Positions 32,428 to 40,411 of a DNA stretch of 48,213 nucleotides are shown here, piece after piece. Made by a program: the position numbers and the translations under genes. This DNA is from Clostridia bacterium (GTDB lineage: Bacteria; Bacillota; Clostridia; TANB77; UBA1234). The notes below the pieces were generated by a model. It was not told where the DNA came from and did not search any database. It saw only the letters and a program-made list of their open reading frames with translations. Location of the stretch: positions 1 to 48,213 of the forward strand of contig JAFXCN010000010.1 of NCBI GenBank assembly GCA_017521465.1, in the 5' to 3' direction. Numbering within the stretch: the stretch's first letter is position 1; each line of letters opens with the position of its first letter.

Positions 32428-32691
32428 ATGAAAAATTCTCAATCTCTCAAACAAAAATTTCTAACAGCTATGGATTTGCCAATCGAACTTTTAAACGATG
32501 TGCCAAGAATAACATTGATTGGTAACAACAATCTGCTTATAGAAAATCATAAAGGAATAATTGAATACGATGAAAATATAATAAGGCTTGTAAGTCATAT
32601 TAATATTTTAGGAAATCAAATGAATGTCGAGGAGATAAACAATGAGGAAATTTTTATAACTGGAGAAATAACAAATGTAGAATTTGAATAA
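32428..32691 (+). CDS. yqfC: Sporulation protein YqfC
   Basis: An 87-residue protein with the family layout: LTAMDLPIELLNDVPRITLIG near the N-terminus, then ENHKGIIEYDENIIRL, and a beta-rich C-terminus (FITGEITNVEFE). It is expressed in the mother cell in relatives and is always paired with yqfD. ATG 32428 follows GCAAGGAGAAAAATT. The longer frame from 32380 is not supported. It begins the yqfC-to-recO cluster. Confidence 0.9.
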   Translation: MKNSQSLKQKFLTAMDLPIELLNDVPRITLIGNNNLLIENHKGIIEYDENIIRLVSHINILGNQMNVEEINNEEIFITGEITNVEFE

Positions 32692-32701
32692 GGAGGAAAA
32701 A

Positions 32702-33886
32702 ATGCCCTTAAAGGAAACCGTTAAAAATATTAAAGGCTATGTTTGTATAAAAGTAGAAGGATACTTTGTAGAAAGATTTTTAAACTTAATGATGAATAGT
32801 GGGATTGATATATGGGACATAAGACAAGAAAATGTTGGTGTTATAACAGCAAAAATATATGCGCGAGAATTTTCAAAAATAAAAAGCATATCAAGAAAAT
32901 CAAAGTGTAAAGTTCGAATTGAAAATAAAAAAGGAGTTCCATTTGTTTTAAATAAATATAGGCATAGAAAAATATTTGCAGCATTGATAGCAATTATTAG
33001 TACGGTAATTACAGTATTAAATTTATTTGTATGGAAAGTAGAAGTTATAGGAGATTTTACAATTCCAATAGAGGAAATACGAAGTGATTTAGAAGAAGAA
33101 AATATAAAAGTGGGAGTGCTTAAGAAAAACATTAATTCAGAAACTGCAAAAATAAATATGACTTTAAAACGAAATGATATTGCGTGGATAGGGGTTTCAA
33201 TAAAAGGAAATAAAGCAATTGTTGAAATAATAGAAAAAGTAAAAGATGGAAAAGATTATGTAAATACATATCCGGGAAATGTTATTTCTGATAAAGAAGG
33301 TATTGTAGAGAAAATATATGTGGCCCAAGGAACTGCACTTGTAAGAAAAGGAGAGATTGTAGAAAAAGGGCAGATTTTAATAAGTGGAGAGATGAAAAGT
33401 GATTTTTCAGAAACAAGATTAGTTCCTGCAGATGGTGAAGTTACTTTAAAAACATGGTATACAGAAAAATATAAAGTTCCATATGAAAAAGAAATAATAT
33501 CAAAAACAGGAAACAAGGATAGAGACGTTACATTAAAGTTATTCAATTGTAAAATAAATTTACTAAATAATGGTACAAATTTTGAAAAGTATGATACAAT
33601 TATTTCGTGTAATAGATTTAGTATATTCGGAAGAATAGACTTTCCAATAGAAATTACAACTAGGCAATACGAGGAAATCTCTATTGAGAAGCTTACGTAT
33701 ACTAAATTACAAGCAAAACAACTAGCGATAAAACTCGCAAAAGAAAGTGCTATGAGAAAAGTACCTAAAGACGCAAAAATTGTAGATGAAAAAGTAAATC
33801 TTATTGAAAATAAAGATGGAATTGAAGCAGAAATTTTAATACAATGTGAAGAAAAAACTGGTATATACAAAAGAATTGGAGGTTAA
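32702..33886 (+). CDS. yqfD: Sporulation protein YqfD
   Basis: A 394-residue protein with one membrane helix (about residues 87-107, IFAALIAIISTVITVLNLFVW). A small N-terminal domain (KGYVCIKVEGYFVERFLNL) precedes the helix and a large extracytoplasmic beta-rich domain with WIGVSIKGNKAIVEIIEK and VAQGTALVRKGEIVEKGQIL follows it. It is a conserved mother-cell sporulation protein of unknown biochemical role. ATG 32702 follows AATAAGGAGGAAAAA, ten bases after yqfC. Confidence 0.94.
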   Translation: MPLKETVKNIKGYVCIKVEGYFVERFLNLMMNSGIDIWDIRQENVGVITAKIYAREFSKIKSISRKSKCKVRIENKKGVPFVLNKYRHRKIFAALIAIISTVITVLNLFVWKVEVIGDFTIPIEEIRSDLEEENIKVGVLKKNINSETAKINMTLKRNDIAWIGVSIKGNKAIVEIIEKVKDGKDYVNTYPGNVISDKEGIVEKIYVAQGTALVRKGEIVEKGQILISGEMKSDFSETRLVPADGEVTLKTWYTEKYKVPYEKEIISKTGNKDRDVTLKLFNCKINLLNNGTNFEKYDTIISCNRFSIFGRIDFPIEITTRQYEEISIEKLTYTKLQAKQLAIKLAKESAMRKVPKDAKIVDEKVNLIENKDGIEAEILIQCEEKTGIYKRIGG

Positions 33887-33889
33887 CAT

Positions 33890-35116
33890 ATGGCAGAATT
33901 ACAGTTGAAGGTTGTTAAAAGATCTGATAATGGATTTATGAGTAGGGCAATAAATAATTTTGGTAAAGCTGTATATTCATCAGGTGGTGGATTATACGGA
34001 TTGCTAATTGGAGCAAAAAGAAATTCTCTTTTAAAAGCATATAGTAATTATCAAGAACTTACTAAAATTCCTGATGAAAATAAAAGAAATACAGTTACAT
34101 CAAAATATGAAAAAGCTTATGAAAATTATTTAAATTGTTTAGAAAAATATATAAAAGAAAATATTTATAATAAAGTACAGAAAAAAGTTAGTAACATAAA
34201 AGAAGAAAGAATCATGTCGACATTTTATGAAGTGAACGCGTTAAAAGGTAATGAATATGTTGAGTATAAATACAAAAGACAAATTCTTCTTCTTGATATG
34301 GATTGGGATACAATACAAGCAACAAAATCAGGAAAAGTATTTCAAAAATATAAAGAGTTTTATATAAATATTATGGAAGAAATATATAAAGCAAGCATGA
34401 GACACTATGCGGTATTATTAACAGATGTAAAAAATGAAGGTGTTGAAAAATACGAAAAAATTTATGAATTAATAGAAAGTTACATAAAGCAAGTGCTACC
34501 TTATGCGGAGAACAACGATACTTATAATAAAATTTTAGAAGATTATAAAAAATATATAGTTTCTATTGATACATATGCTCAAAAAGATAGTAATGAATTA
34601 AGAAAAAGACTAGTATTACTAGGATTAAGTAGGGAATTGTTTGTATATAGTTTGCCTGTGATTGCTGCAGAACAATGCTATGTAAAATTGATGAAATTAT
34701 GTAGGAATTCTTTAGCAAATGCATTTTTAGATGCTGATAAATATGAACTTTATCAAGTATTATTAGATATTATTGAAGAATATAATGAAAATGTTTTATC
34801 AAAAAAAGTTTATTGGGATTCGCCAATAGTTAGAGAGGATTATGATAAATTCTGGGCTAAATTTCAAGAAATAAAAAAACTAGCAAGAATTGATTACGAT
34901 GAATATCTAAAAGCAAGAGAAATTTTGTTTATTACATATGATTTAAAAATGATAAAAAATAGTAAGAAAAAATATGATGAAGTAAGAGAATATTATAAAA
35001 CAAGAATGGTACAATTGCATGCTTTGAGAAGATTAAAAAAACATCCAGCATTAAGAAGCGGAGTATGGAGAACTAGAAGAAGATTAAATGCAGATGAAGG
35101 ACAAGCTGAAGAATAA
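33890..35116 (+). CDS. Unknown helical 408-residue protein in the yqf cluster
   Basis: Not recognised. It is predicted to be almost wholly alpha-helical, rich in Lys, Tyr and Glu, with coiled-coil-like stretches and no Cys cluster, signal peptide or transmembrane helix. A basic C-terminus (LRRLKKHPALRSGVWRTRRR) precedes an acidic end (ADEGQAEE). It begins four bases after the yqfD stop, with GGAGG just before. In most Firmicutes phoH and pgpH stand here; this protein has no Walker A motif (PhoH) and no HD motif (PgpH). Its place suggests a sporulation or RNA/ribosome-related role, but nothing in the sequence proves it. Confidence 0.8.
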   Translation: MAELQLKVVKRSDNGFMSRAINNFGKAVYSSGGGLYGLLIGAKRNSLLKAYSNYQELTKIPDENKRNTVTSKYEKAYENYLNCLEKYIKENIYNKVQKKVSNIKEERIMSTFYEVNALKGNEYVEYKYKRQILLLDMDWDTIQATKSGKVFQKYKEFYINIMEEIYKASMRHYAVLLTDVKNEGVEKYEKIYELIESYIKQVLPYAENNDTYNKILEDYKKYIVSIDTYAQKDSNELRKRLVLLGLSRELFVYSLPVIAAEQCYVKLMKLCRNSLANAFLDADKYELYQVLLDIIEEYNENVLSKKVYWDSPIVREDYDKFWAKFQEIKKLARIDYDEYLKAREILFITYDLKMIKNSKKKYDEVREYYKTRMVQLHALRRLKKHPALRSGVWRTRRRLNADEGQAEE

Positions 35117-35139
35117 ATAAATTTTGGAAGGAAATAGCG

Positions 35140-35607
35140 ATGATAGAAATAAACTATAATAAAATAGAAAAAATGGATAGAGAGGAAGTGATGATAAAAA
35201 AAGTAGTACAAGCTGTTTTAGAAGAAGAAAAAATTGTTCACGAATTATACATAAATATTACATTAACTAATAATGAAGAAATACATATAATTAATAAACA
35301 GTATAGAGATGTTGATAGACCAACGGATGTATTATCTTTTCCTATGTATGAAAGAGAAGAAATTCCTATGCTTAGAAAAAAAGATAATATATTTGCAGAA
35401 GAAATTCTCGGAGATATCATAATATCCATTCCAAAAGTAAAAGAGCAAGCAGAAGAATATGGTCATTCATTTGAAAGAGAATTAGCGTATTTAACAACTC
35501 ACGGAATGTTACATTTGCTTGGATATGATCATATGATAGATGAAGAAAAAGAACAAATGAGAAAAAGAGAAGAAGAAATTTTAGAAAAATTAAATATTAC
35601 AAGATAA
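35140..35607 (+). CDS. ybeY: Endoribonuclease YbeY
   Basis: A zinc-dependent RNase of 155 residues involved in 16S rRNA 3' maturation and ribosome quality control. The three-histidine zinc motif HGMLHLLGYDH is near residue 117-127. NITLTNNEEIHIINKQYRDVDRPTDVLSFP is the family N-terminal block. The start has GGAAGGAAATAGCG. Position between yqfD and cdd-era is typical. Confidence 0.95.
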   Translation: MIEINYNKIEKMDREEVMIKKVVQAVLEEEKIVHELYINITLTNNEEIHIINKQYRDVDRPTDVLSFPMYEREEIPMLRKKDNIFAEEILGDIIISIPKVKEQAEEYGHSFERELAYLTTHGMLHLLGYDHMIDEEKEQMRKREEEILEKLNITR

Positions 35608-35623
35608 TAAAGGGTGAGATTAT

Positions 35624-36688
35624 ATGAAAAAAAGTGGGTTATATATTGTTGTAGCTTTTGTAATAGTAGCAATAATAGCAGCAGGCGTGCTTTTTGGAAT
35701 TTCAATACATAACAAGCAAAAAGAAAACGAAGAAAAACCATCTGAAGTACTAGGTGCAACAGATGTTGTTCCAGAAGTGCCAGAAGAACCACCTGTTGAA
35801 GAAGAACCATACACAGGACCTGAAATTTTTACGGGTGACGATAGACCAATTGCTGTTATGATAGATAACGAAACAGCCGTAAAAAGTCATGCTGGATTAA
35901 ATGACGCATACATGTTGTATGAATTTATAATTGAAGGTGGAGAAAGTAGAATCATGGCATTTTTCAAAGGAACAATGCCAGAAAAAATAGGACCAGTTAG
36001 AAGTTCAAGACATTATTTCTTAGACTATGCATTAGAACATGATGCTATATATGTGCATTTTGGATGGAGTCCAAAGGCACAACAAGATATAAAATCATTA
36101 AAAATAAATAATATAAATGGTCTTTATGATGATTTCTATTGGAGAGAAGCTCCAAAGAGTTCATATCACAATGCATTTACTAGCATGGCAAATATTTTAA
36201 AATATGCTGGATATAAAAAATACAGAACAACTTCTGATAAAGATTGCATTTTACAATTCAATGAAAAAGATACTGAATTAGAAAATGGACAAGTTGCAAA
36301 CAATGTATATATTAAATATTCAAACTTACAAAGTACATCATATACATACGATGAAGAAAGCAAAACATATTTAAGAACGAAAAGAGATTACGAGCATAAA
36401 GACAGATTTACAGGTGAAAGGTTTTATGCTAAAAATATAATTGCAATATATGTAAGAGACGAATTGCTTCCAGATGTTGAAGATAAAGGAAGAAGAGAAT
36501 TATACAATATAGGTTCAGGAGATGGATATTATATAACTAATGGTGAATCTATTCCTATAAAATGGACAAAGACAACAAGATCTGGAAAAACAGTTTATAA
36601 AGATTTAAACGGAAATGAAATAAAAGTAAACGATGGAATTACTTGGGTACAAATAGTTCCTATCACAGGAAAGATAGAAATAAAATAA
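35624..36688 (+). CDS. DUF3048 (YerB-like) membrane-anchored protein
   Basis: A 354-residue extracytoplasmic protein. One N-terminal helix (about 6-26) without a lipobox Cys is followed by a Pro/Glu-rich linker (about 40-65). The DUF3048 domain has RPIAVMIDNETAVKSHAGL, IGPVRSSRHYFLDYA and YVHFGWSPKAQQDI, and the C-terminal part has TWVQIVPITG. YerB in Bacillus is a lipoprotein of unknown function. Here it lies where dgkA usually stands between ybeY and cdd. The start has AGGGTGAGATTAT. Confidence 0.88.
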   Translation: MKKSGLYIVVAFVIVAIIAAGVLFGISIHNKQKENEEKPSEVLGATDVVPEVPEEPPVEEEPYTGPEIFTGDDRPIAVMIDNETAVKSHAGLNDAYMLYEFIIEGGESRIMAFFKGTMPEKIGPVRSSRHYFLDYALEHDAIYVHFGWSPKAQQDIKSLKINNINGLYDDFYWREAPKSSYHNAFTSMANILKYAGYKKYRTTSDKDCILQFNEKDTELENGQVANNVYIKYSNLQSTSYTYDEESKTYLRTKRDYEHKDRFTGERFYAKNIIAIYVRDELLPDVEDKGRRELYNIGSGDGYYITNGESIPIKWTKTTRSGKTVYKDLNGNEIKVNDGITWVQIVPITGKIEIK

Positions 36689-36700
36689 AGAGGTAATTTT

Positions 36701-37099
36701 ATGGAGAATAAAGATTTAATAAAATTAGCAATTGAAGCTAAACAAAATGCACATGTGCCATATTCGCGTTTTAAAGTTGGTGCAGCATTACTTACTAAAT
36801 CAGGAAAAGTATATCAAGGTGCTAATATGGAATGTTCAAGTTATGGAATGACAGTATGTGCAGAACGTGTAGCACTTGTGAAAGCGTTATATGATGGTGA
36901 AAAGGAATTCGAAAAAATAGCTGTAGTTGGTGGAAAAGAAGATGAACTAACTTATACAACACCTTGTGGTGCATGTAGACAATTTTTAGCTGACTTCGGA
37001 GTTGAATTAGAAGTAATTATGGGATATATGGAAGACAACGAACTAAAAGAAAAAGTATTTAAATTAAAAGAACTATTACCTGAAAGTTTTGAGCTATAA
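36701..37099 (+). CDS. cdd: Cytidine deaminase
   Basis: A homotetrameric-type cytidine deaminase of 132 residues, converting cytidine and deoxycytidine to uridine forms. Zinc site: TVCAERVAL and PCGACRQFL; VPYSRFKVGAALLTKSG is the substrate-binding block. The usual catalytic His-Ala-Glu is Cys-Ala-Glu, as in the small bacterial enzymes. Weak ribosome site AGAGGTAATTTT. Confidence 0.95.
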   Translation: MENKDLIKLAIEAKQNAHVPYSRFKVGAALLTKSGKVYQGANMECSSYGMTVCAERVALVKALYDGEKEFEKIAVVGGKEDELTYTTPCGACRQFLADFGVELEVIMGYMEDNELKEKVFKLKELLPESFEL

Positions 37100-37116
37100 G
37101 GGGCAAGGAGGAAAAT

Positions 37117-38001
37117 ATGAAATCAGGATTTGTAACAATAGTTGGAAGACCTAATGTGGGAAAATCAACATTATTAAATCGTTTAGCAGGACAAAAAATT
37201 GCGATTGTAACAAACAAACCACAAACAACAAGAACAGCAATTACAGGAATATTAAATAGAGATGATGCACAAATTATATTTACTGATACACCAGGCATTC
37301 ACAAACCCAAAAATAAATTAGGAGAAAAAATGGCAGAGACAATCGATGATGCATCTTCAGGTGTAGACGTTATATTATACTTAATTGACGGAACTGATAA
37401 AGGAATAGGAACTGCTAATGAATATATATTAAAGAAAGTAATTGATTATAAAACTAAAACAATACTTGTAATAACGAAAGTGGATTTAGTGCAAAAAGAA
37501 AATTTATTAGAATTGATAAAAATGTATAGCGAAAGACATAACTTTGAAGCAATAATACCAATATCAGCTAAAGAAGATGATGGTGTTGATGTTCTAGTAG
37601 ATAAAGTTGTTGAACTTTTACCAGAGGGTCCGCTATATTATGATAGAGAAGAATTTACAAATCAAACAGAAAGACAAATAATAGAAGAAACAATAAGAGA
37701 AAAAGCATTAAAGGTTTTAGATGATGAAATACCACACGGAATTGCAGTTGAAGTAATGTCTATGAAAAAAAGAAAAGGTAAGAAATTATATGATATAGAA
37801 GCAACAATTTATTGCGAAAGAAAATCTCATAAAGGCATAATAATAGGAAAAGATGGAGAAAAACTTAAAGTTATCGGGACTAGAGCTCGTGAAGATATAG
37901 AAGAAATGATGCAATGTAGTATAAATCTTCAATTATGGGTTAAAGTAAAAGAAGGATGGAGAGATAATAGCAGTAAATTAAATCAAGTTTTCAAAGGATA
38001 G
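37117..38001 (+). CDS. era: GTPase Era
   Basis: An essential ribosome-assembly GTPase of 294 residues that binds the 3' end of 16S rRNA. G motifs: GRPNVGKSTLLNRL (G1), KPQTTR (G2), DTPGIHKPKNKLG (G3), TKVDLV (G4) and ISAKEDD (G5). A C-terminal KH domain follows (GIIIGKDGEKLKVIGTRARE). The start has GGCAAGGAGGAAAAT. Confidence 0.97.
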   Translation: MKSGFVTIVGRPNVGKSTLLNRLAGQKIAIVTNKPQTTRTAITGILNRDDAQIIFTDTPGIHKPKNKLGEKMAETIDDASSGVDVILYLIDGTDKGIGTANEYILKKVIDYKTKTILVITKVDLVQKENLLELIKMYSERHNFEAIIPISAKEDDGVDVLVDKVVELLPEGPLYYDREEFTNQTERQIIEETIREKALKVLDDEIPHGIAVEVMSMKKRKGKKLYDIEATIYCERKSHKGIIIGKDGEKLKVIGTRAREDIEEMMQCSINLQLWVKVKEGWRDNSSKLNQVFKG

Positions 38002-38016
38002 AAAATGGAGGTACGA

Positions 38017-38193
38017 ATGAATAAAGATTTCGCGTGGGAGTTATTTAAGACAACTGGCAATGTAGATGCATATTTAATGATGCGAAAATTTGAGGATGGT
38101 GAACAAATCACAAATGACCAAAAAACATTTAACAGTTTAGGTGATAAAAATGGGATTAATAAAAACGAAGGGAATAGTAATTGGCGTAGCTAA
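38017..38193 (+). CDS. yqzL: YqzL family protein
   Basis: A 58-residue protein of the YqzL group, typically found between era and recO. The diagnostic part is FAWELFKTTGNVDAYLMMRKFE; the C-terminal part is Asn/Lys-rich and poorly conserved. ATG 38017 follows ATGGAGGTACGA. It overlaps recO by 44 bases. Function unknown. Confidence 0.82.
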   Translation: MNKDFAWELFKTTGNVDAYLMMRKFEDGEQITNDQKTFNSLGDKNGINKNEGNSNWRS

Positions 38194-38890
38194 TTCCTCA
38201 GATAATGACAGAGTATTAACTGTATTAACTCCTGATTTGGGAAAAATAACTGTTTTTTCAAAAGGAGCTAAGAAGGCAAAGAATACTTTGTTAAATTGCA
38301 CAGAATATTTGGCTTTTAGTGATATGATTATCTTTAAAAGTCCAAATGATACATATTCGTTAAACTCGGCGGAAATAATTGAGCTGTTTTATAATGTAAG
38401 AATTGATGTTGAAAAATTGTCTTACGTTTCTACAATTACTAAAATTATTTATGATGTTACACAAGAAAATCAAAGTAGTGAACAAGTTTTACAATTATTA
38501 TTAAATACTATTTATATGTTATCAGAAACAGATAAAAATTTAGATTTAATATTATTAACATTTGAGCTAAGATTACTTGCATTAATTGGTTTTCTGCCTA
38601 AAATATCAAAATGTGTTTCATGTGATCAAAAAATCACAAATGAAATGGAAAAGTTTTATTTTAGTATAAAAGATGATGGAATAAAGTGTGCTCCGTGTGC
38701 GAAAAGTGATAAAGGTACAATAGAACTTAGCAAAACATCTTTTTCAGCATTAATATATATACTCTCATGCGATGCAAAAAAACTTTTCTCATTTGAGGTG
38801 CCGACAGAATCAATAGAAGAGCTTAGAGTTTTATCTCAAATATATTTAACTGAAAAGTTAGAAAAAGAATATAAAGTACAAAAATTTTAA
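38150..38890 (+). CDS. recO: DNA repair protein RecO
   Basis: A 246-residue recombination mediator that loads RecA with RecF and RecR. An N-terminal OB fold (KGIVIGVANSSDNDRVLTVLTPDLGKITVFSKGAKKAKN) is followed by a helical domain with a zinc-ribbon (CVSCDQKI and CAPCAK). ATG 38150 follows AGGTGATAAAA; a GTG nine bases earlier overlaps that ribosome site. It is last in the yqfC-to-recO cluster. Confidence 0.94.
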   Translation: MGLIKTKGIVIGVANSSDNDRVLTVLTPDLGKITVFSKGAKKAKNTLLNCTEYLAFSDMIIFKSPNDTYSLNSAEIIELFYNVRIDVEKLSYVSTITKIIYDVTQENQSSEQVLQLLLNTIYMLSETDKNLDLILLTFELRLLALIGFLPKISKCVSCDQKITNEMEKFYFSIKDDGIKCAPCAKSDKGTIELSKTSFSALIYILSCDAKKLFSFEVPTESIEELRVLSQIYLTEKLEKEYKVQKF

Positions 38891-38921
38891 AACATATATC
38901 ATAATAATTAGGAGGAAAAAA

Positions 38922-40061
38922 ATGAGAAACAAATTTTTAATTAATTTACTAATTACTACAATGCTTGTTATGAGTGTTGCATCTGTTTTGGCAGTAACTA
39001 AAATTGGATTTGCATTTAAAAAATATACTATGAGTTTAGGGACTAAACAATCGATTTCAGGAATAATGGATGTGTATGGACATGAATTAGATTATGATAA
39101 CTTTGTTATTGAAGATGAGACTGTAATTAAATTTACAAATAACGGTAAATCATTAGATGCAGTAGGAACAGGGCTTTCAAAATTAAGCTATACTTATTTG
39201 AATTCAAAAAATGAAGAGATAAAGATTTCGTGTAATGTTGAAGTAAATACAACAGAACCAATACCGGGAAGTAATACAGACGTATACTATACTATTACAA
39301 TAAATAATGGAGAACTTGTTTCTGAATCAAAAGGAAGAAGAGGCGTTAAACCTGAACTTCCAGAATTGAAAAGAGAAGGATATACATTTGCAGGATGGTA
39401 TTTGGATGCAAACTTTGAAAAAGAATATGAACTAACATGGCTTCAAAAAGATTTAGTACTATTTGTAAAATGGATTCCTGCTGGAAGTGAACCAATTAAT
39501 ACAAAACCACAAAAACAAGATATGTATTCAGATACAGTAAATCATTGGGCAAAAGAAAAAATAGAATATGTTACAAGAGAAGGAATATTCAATGGAACAG
39601 GCAGTGATAAATTTTCGCCAGATGCTCCAATGACAAGAGCAATGGTTGTAACTGTTTTAGGAAGAGTTGCAGGTGTAAAAGCTGAAGGAAGAACAACTGA
39701 ATTCACAGATGTAGTAAAAGGTGCATATTATGAAGAATATGTAGTTTGGGCTGTAGAAAATGGAATTGCTAATGGCGTTTCAGAAACAGAATTTAATCCA
39801 AATAGAAATATAACAAGAGAAGAACTTGCTGTTATGTTTGCAAATTATATAAAATATACTGGTAAAGATTATGGCGAAATAGAAGAAATTGATTATAATG
39901 ATAAAGACCAAATAAGTTCATGGGCTGTAGATGCAGTAAAAACATTAAAATCATATAATGTGATGAAAGGAAATGCGGAAAATAATTTTTCGCCAAAAGC
40001 TGTTGCTACAAGAGCAGAAGTTGCAGTAGTATTTTATAATTTCTATATGATAAAAGGTTAA
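38922..40061 (+). CDS. SLH-domain surface protein with a Listeria-Bacteroides repeat
   Basis: A secreted 379-residue surface protein. A signal peptide (1-25) is followed by an Ig-like domain (about 30-110), then a Listeria-Bacteroides repeat (about 122-186; GYTFAGWYLDANFEKEYEL) and three C-terminal SLH domains (about 198-245, 260-310 and 320-375; SDTVNHWAKEKIEYVTREG, FTDVVKGAYYEEYVVWAVENG, YNDKDQISSWAVDAVKTL). Here the anchor is at the C-terminus, unlike the other SLH proteins in the window. Ribosome site AGGAGGAAAAAA. It may be transcribed on from recO. Confidence 0.9.
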   Translation: MRNKFLINLLITTMLVMSVASVLAVTKIGFAFKKYTMSLGTKQSISGIMDVYGHELDYDNFVIEDETVIKFTNNGKSLDAVGTGLSKLSYTYLNSKNEEIKISCNVEVNTTEPIPGSNTDVYYTITINNGELVSESKGRRGVKPELPELKREGYTFAGWYLDANFEKEYELTWLQKDLVLFVKWIPAGSEPINTKPQKQDMYSDTVNHWAKEKIEYVTREGIFNGTGSDKFSPDAPMTRAMVVTVLGRVAGVKAEGRTTEFTDVVKGAYYEEYVVWAVENGIANGVSETEFNPNRNITREELAVMFANYIKYTGKDYGEIEEIDYNDKDQISSWAVDAVKTLKSYNVMKGNAENNFSPKAVATRAEVAVVFYNFYMIKG

Positions 40062-40064
40062 TAA

Positions 40065-40093
40065 TTGACATTTGGTAAAATAGATGATATTAT
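40065..40093 (+). promoter_or_regulatory. Sigma-A promoter of the glyS T-box leader
   Basis: TTGACA (40065-40070) and TATTAT (40088-40093) with a 17 bp spacer, just after the SLH gene and before the T-box leader. Confidence 0.85.
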
Positions 40094-40099
40094 CCTTAT

Positions 40100-40303
40100 A
40101 TAAATAGCAATGAAGAAGAAGAGTAACTAATATCGTTTTTGAAGAGAGCCTATGTAGCTGTGATATAGGTAAAATGAATTAGTGAAGGGAGCTTTGGAGC
40201 GTCATAAAATCTCAAGAGTGAGCAGGCAACTGCTAACTAGGGTGGAACCGCGGAAAGAATATATTCGTCCCTAGACATGAAGAATTCATGTCTAGGGACT
40301 TTT
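40100..40303 (+). promoter_or_regulatory. Glycine T-box leader and terminator
   Basis: The T-box sequence AGGGTGGAACCGCGG is at 40239-40253 and can pair with an uncharged tRNA acceptor end. Stem I has AGTAACTAAT (40122-40131) facing ATTAGTGAAGGGAGC (40178-40192); the Gly codon GGG or GGA in GAAGGGAGC is the likely specifier. The terminator (arms GTCCCTAGACATGA / TCATGTCTAGGGAC, 40267-40299, then TTTTT) competes with the antiterminator. Low charged tRNA-Gly would allow read-through into glyS. Confidence 0.93.
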
Positions 40304-40304
40304 T

Positions 40305-40388
40305 AGTTTCCGAAGGAAACATTTTTCCAGGCCGAAAAAACGGTTTCGCCCGCGCAGCGGCGGCCTGGGAAAACGAACTGCGTTAAAG
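40305..40388. repeat. GC-rich intergenic element, copy B
   Basis: About 84 bases alignable with 16811-16897 (copy A). It lies between the T-box terminator and the glyS ribosome site, so it is inside the glyS mRNA leader. A minus-strand frame through it is not supported. Confidence 0.65.
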
Positions 40389-40411
40389 AATAATTAAAGG
40401 AGGAAATTACA

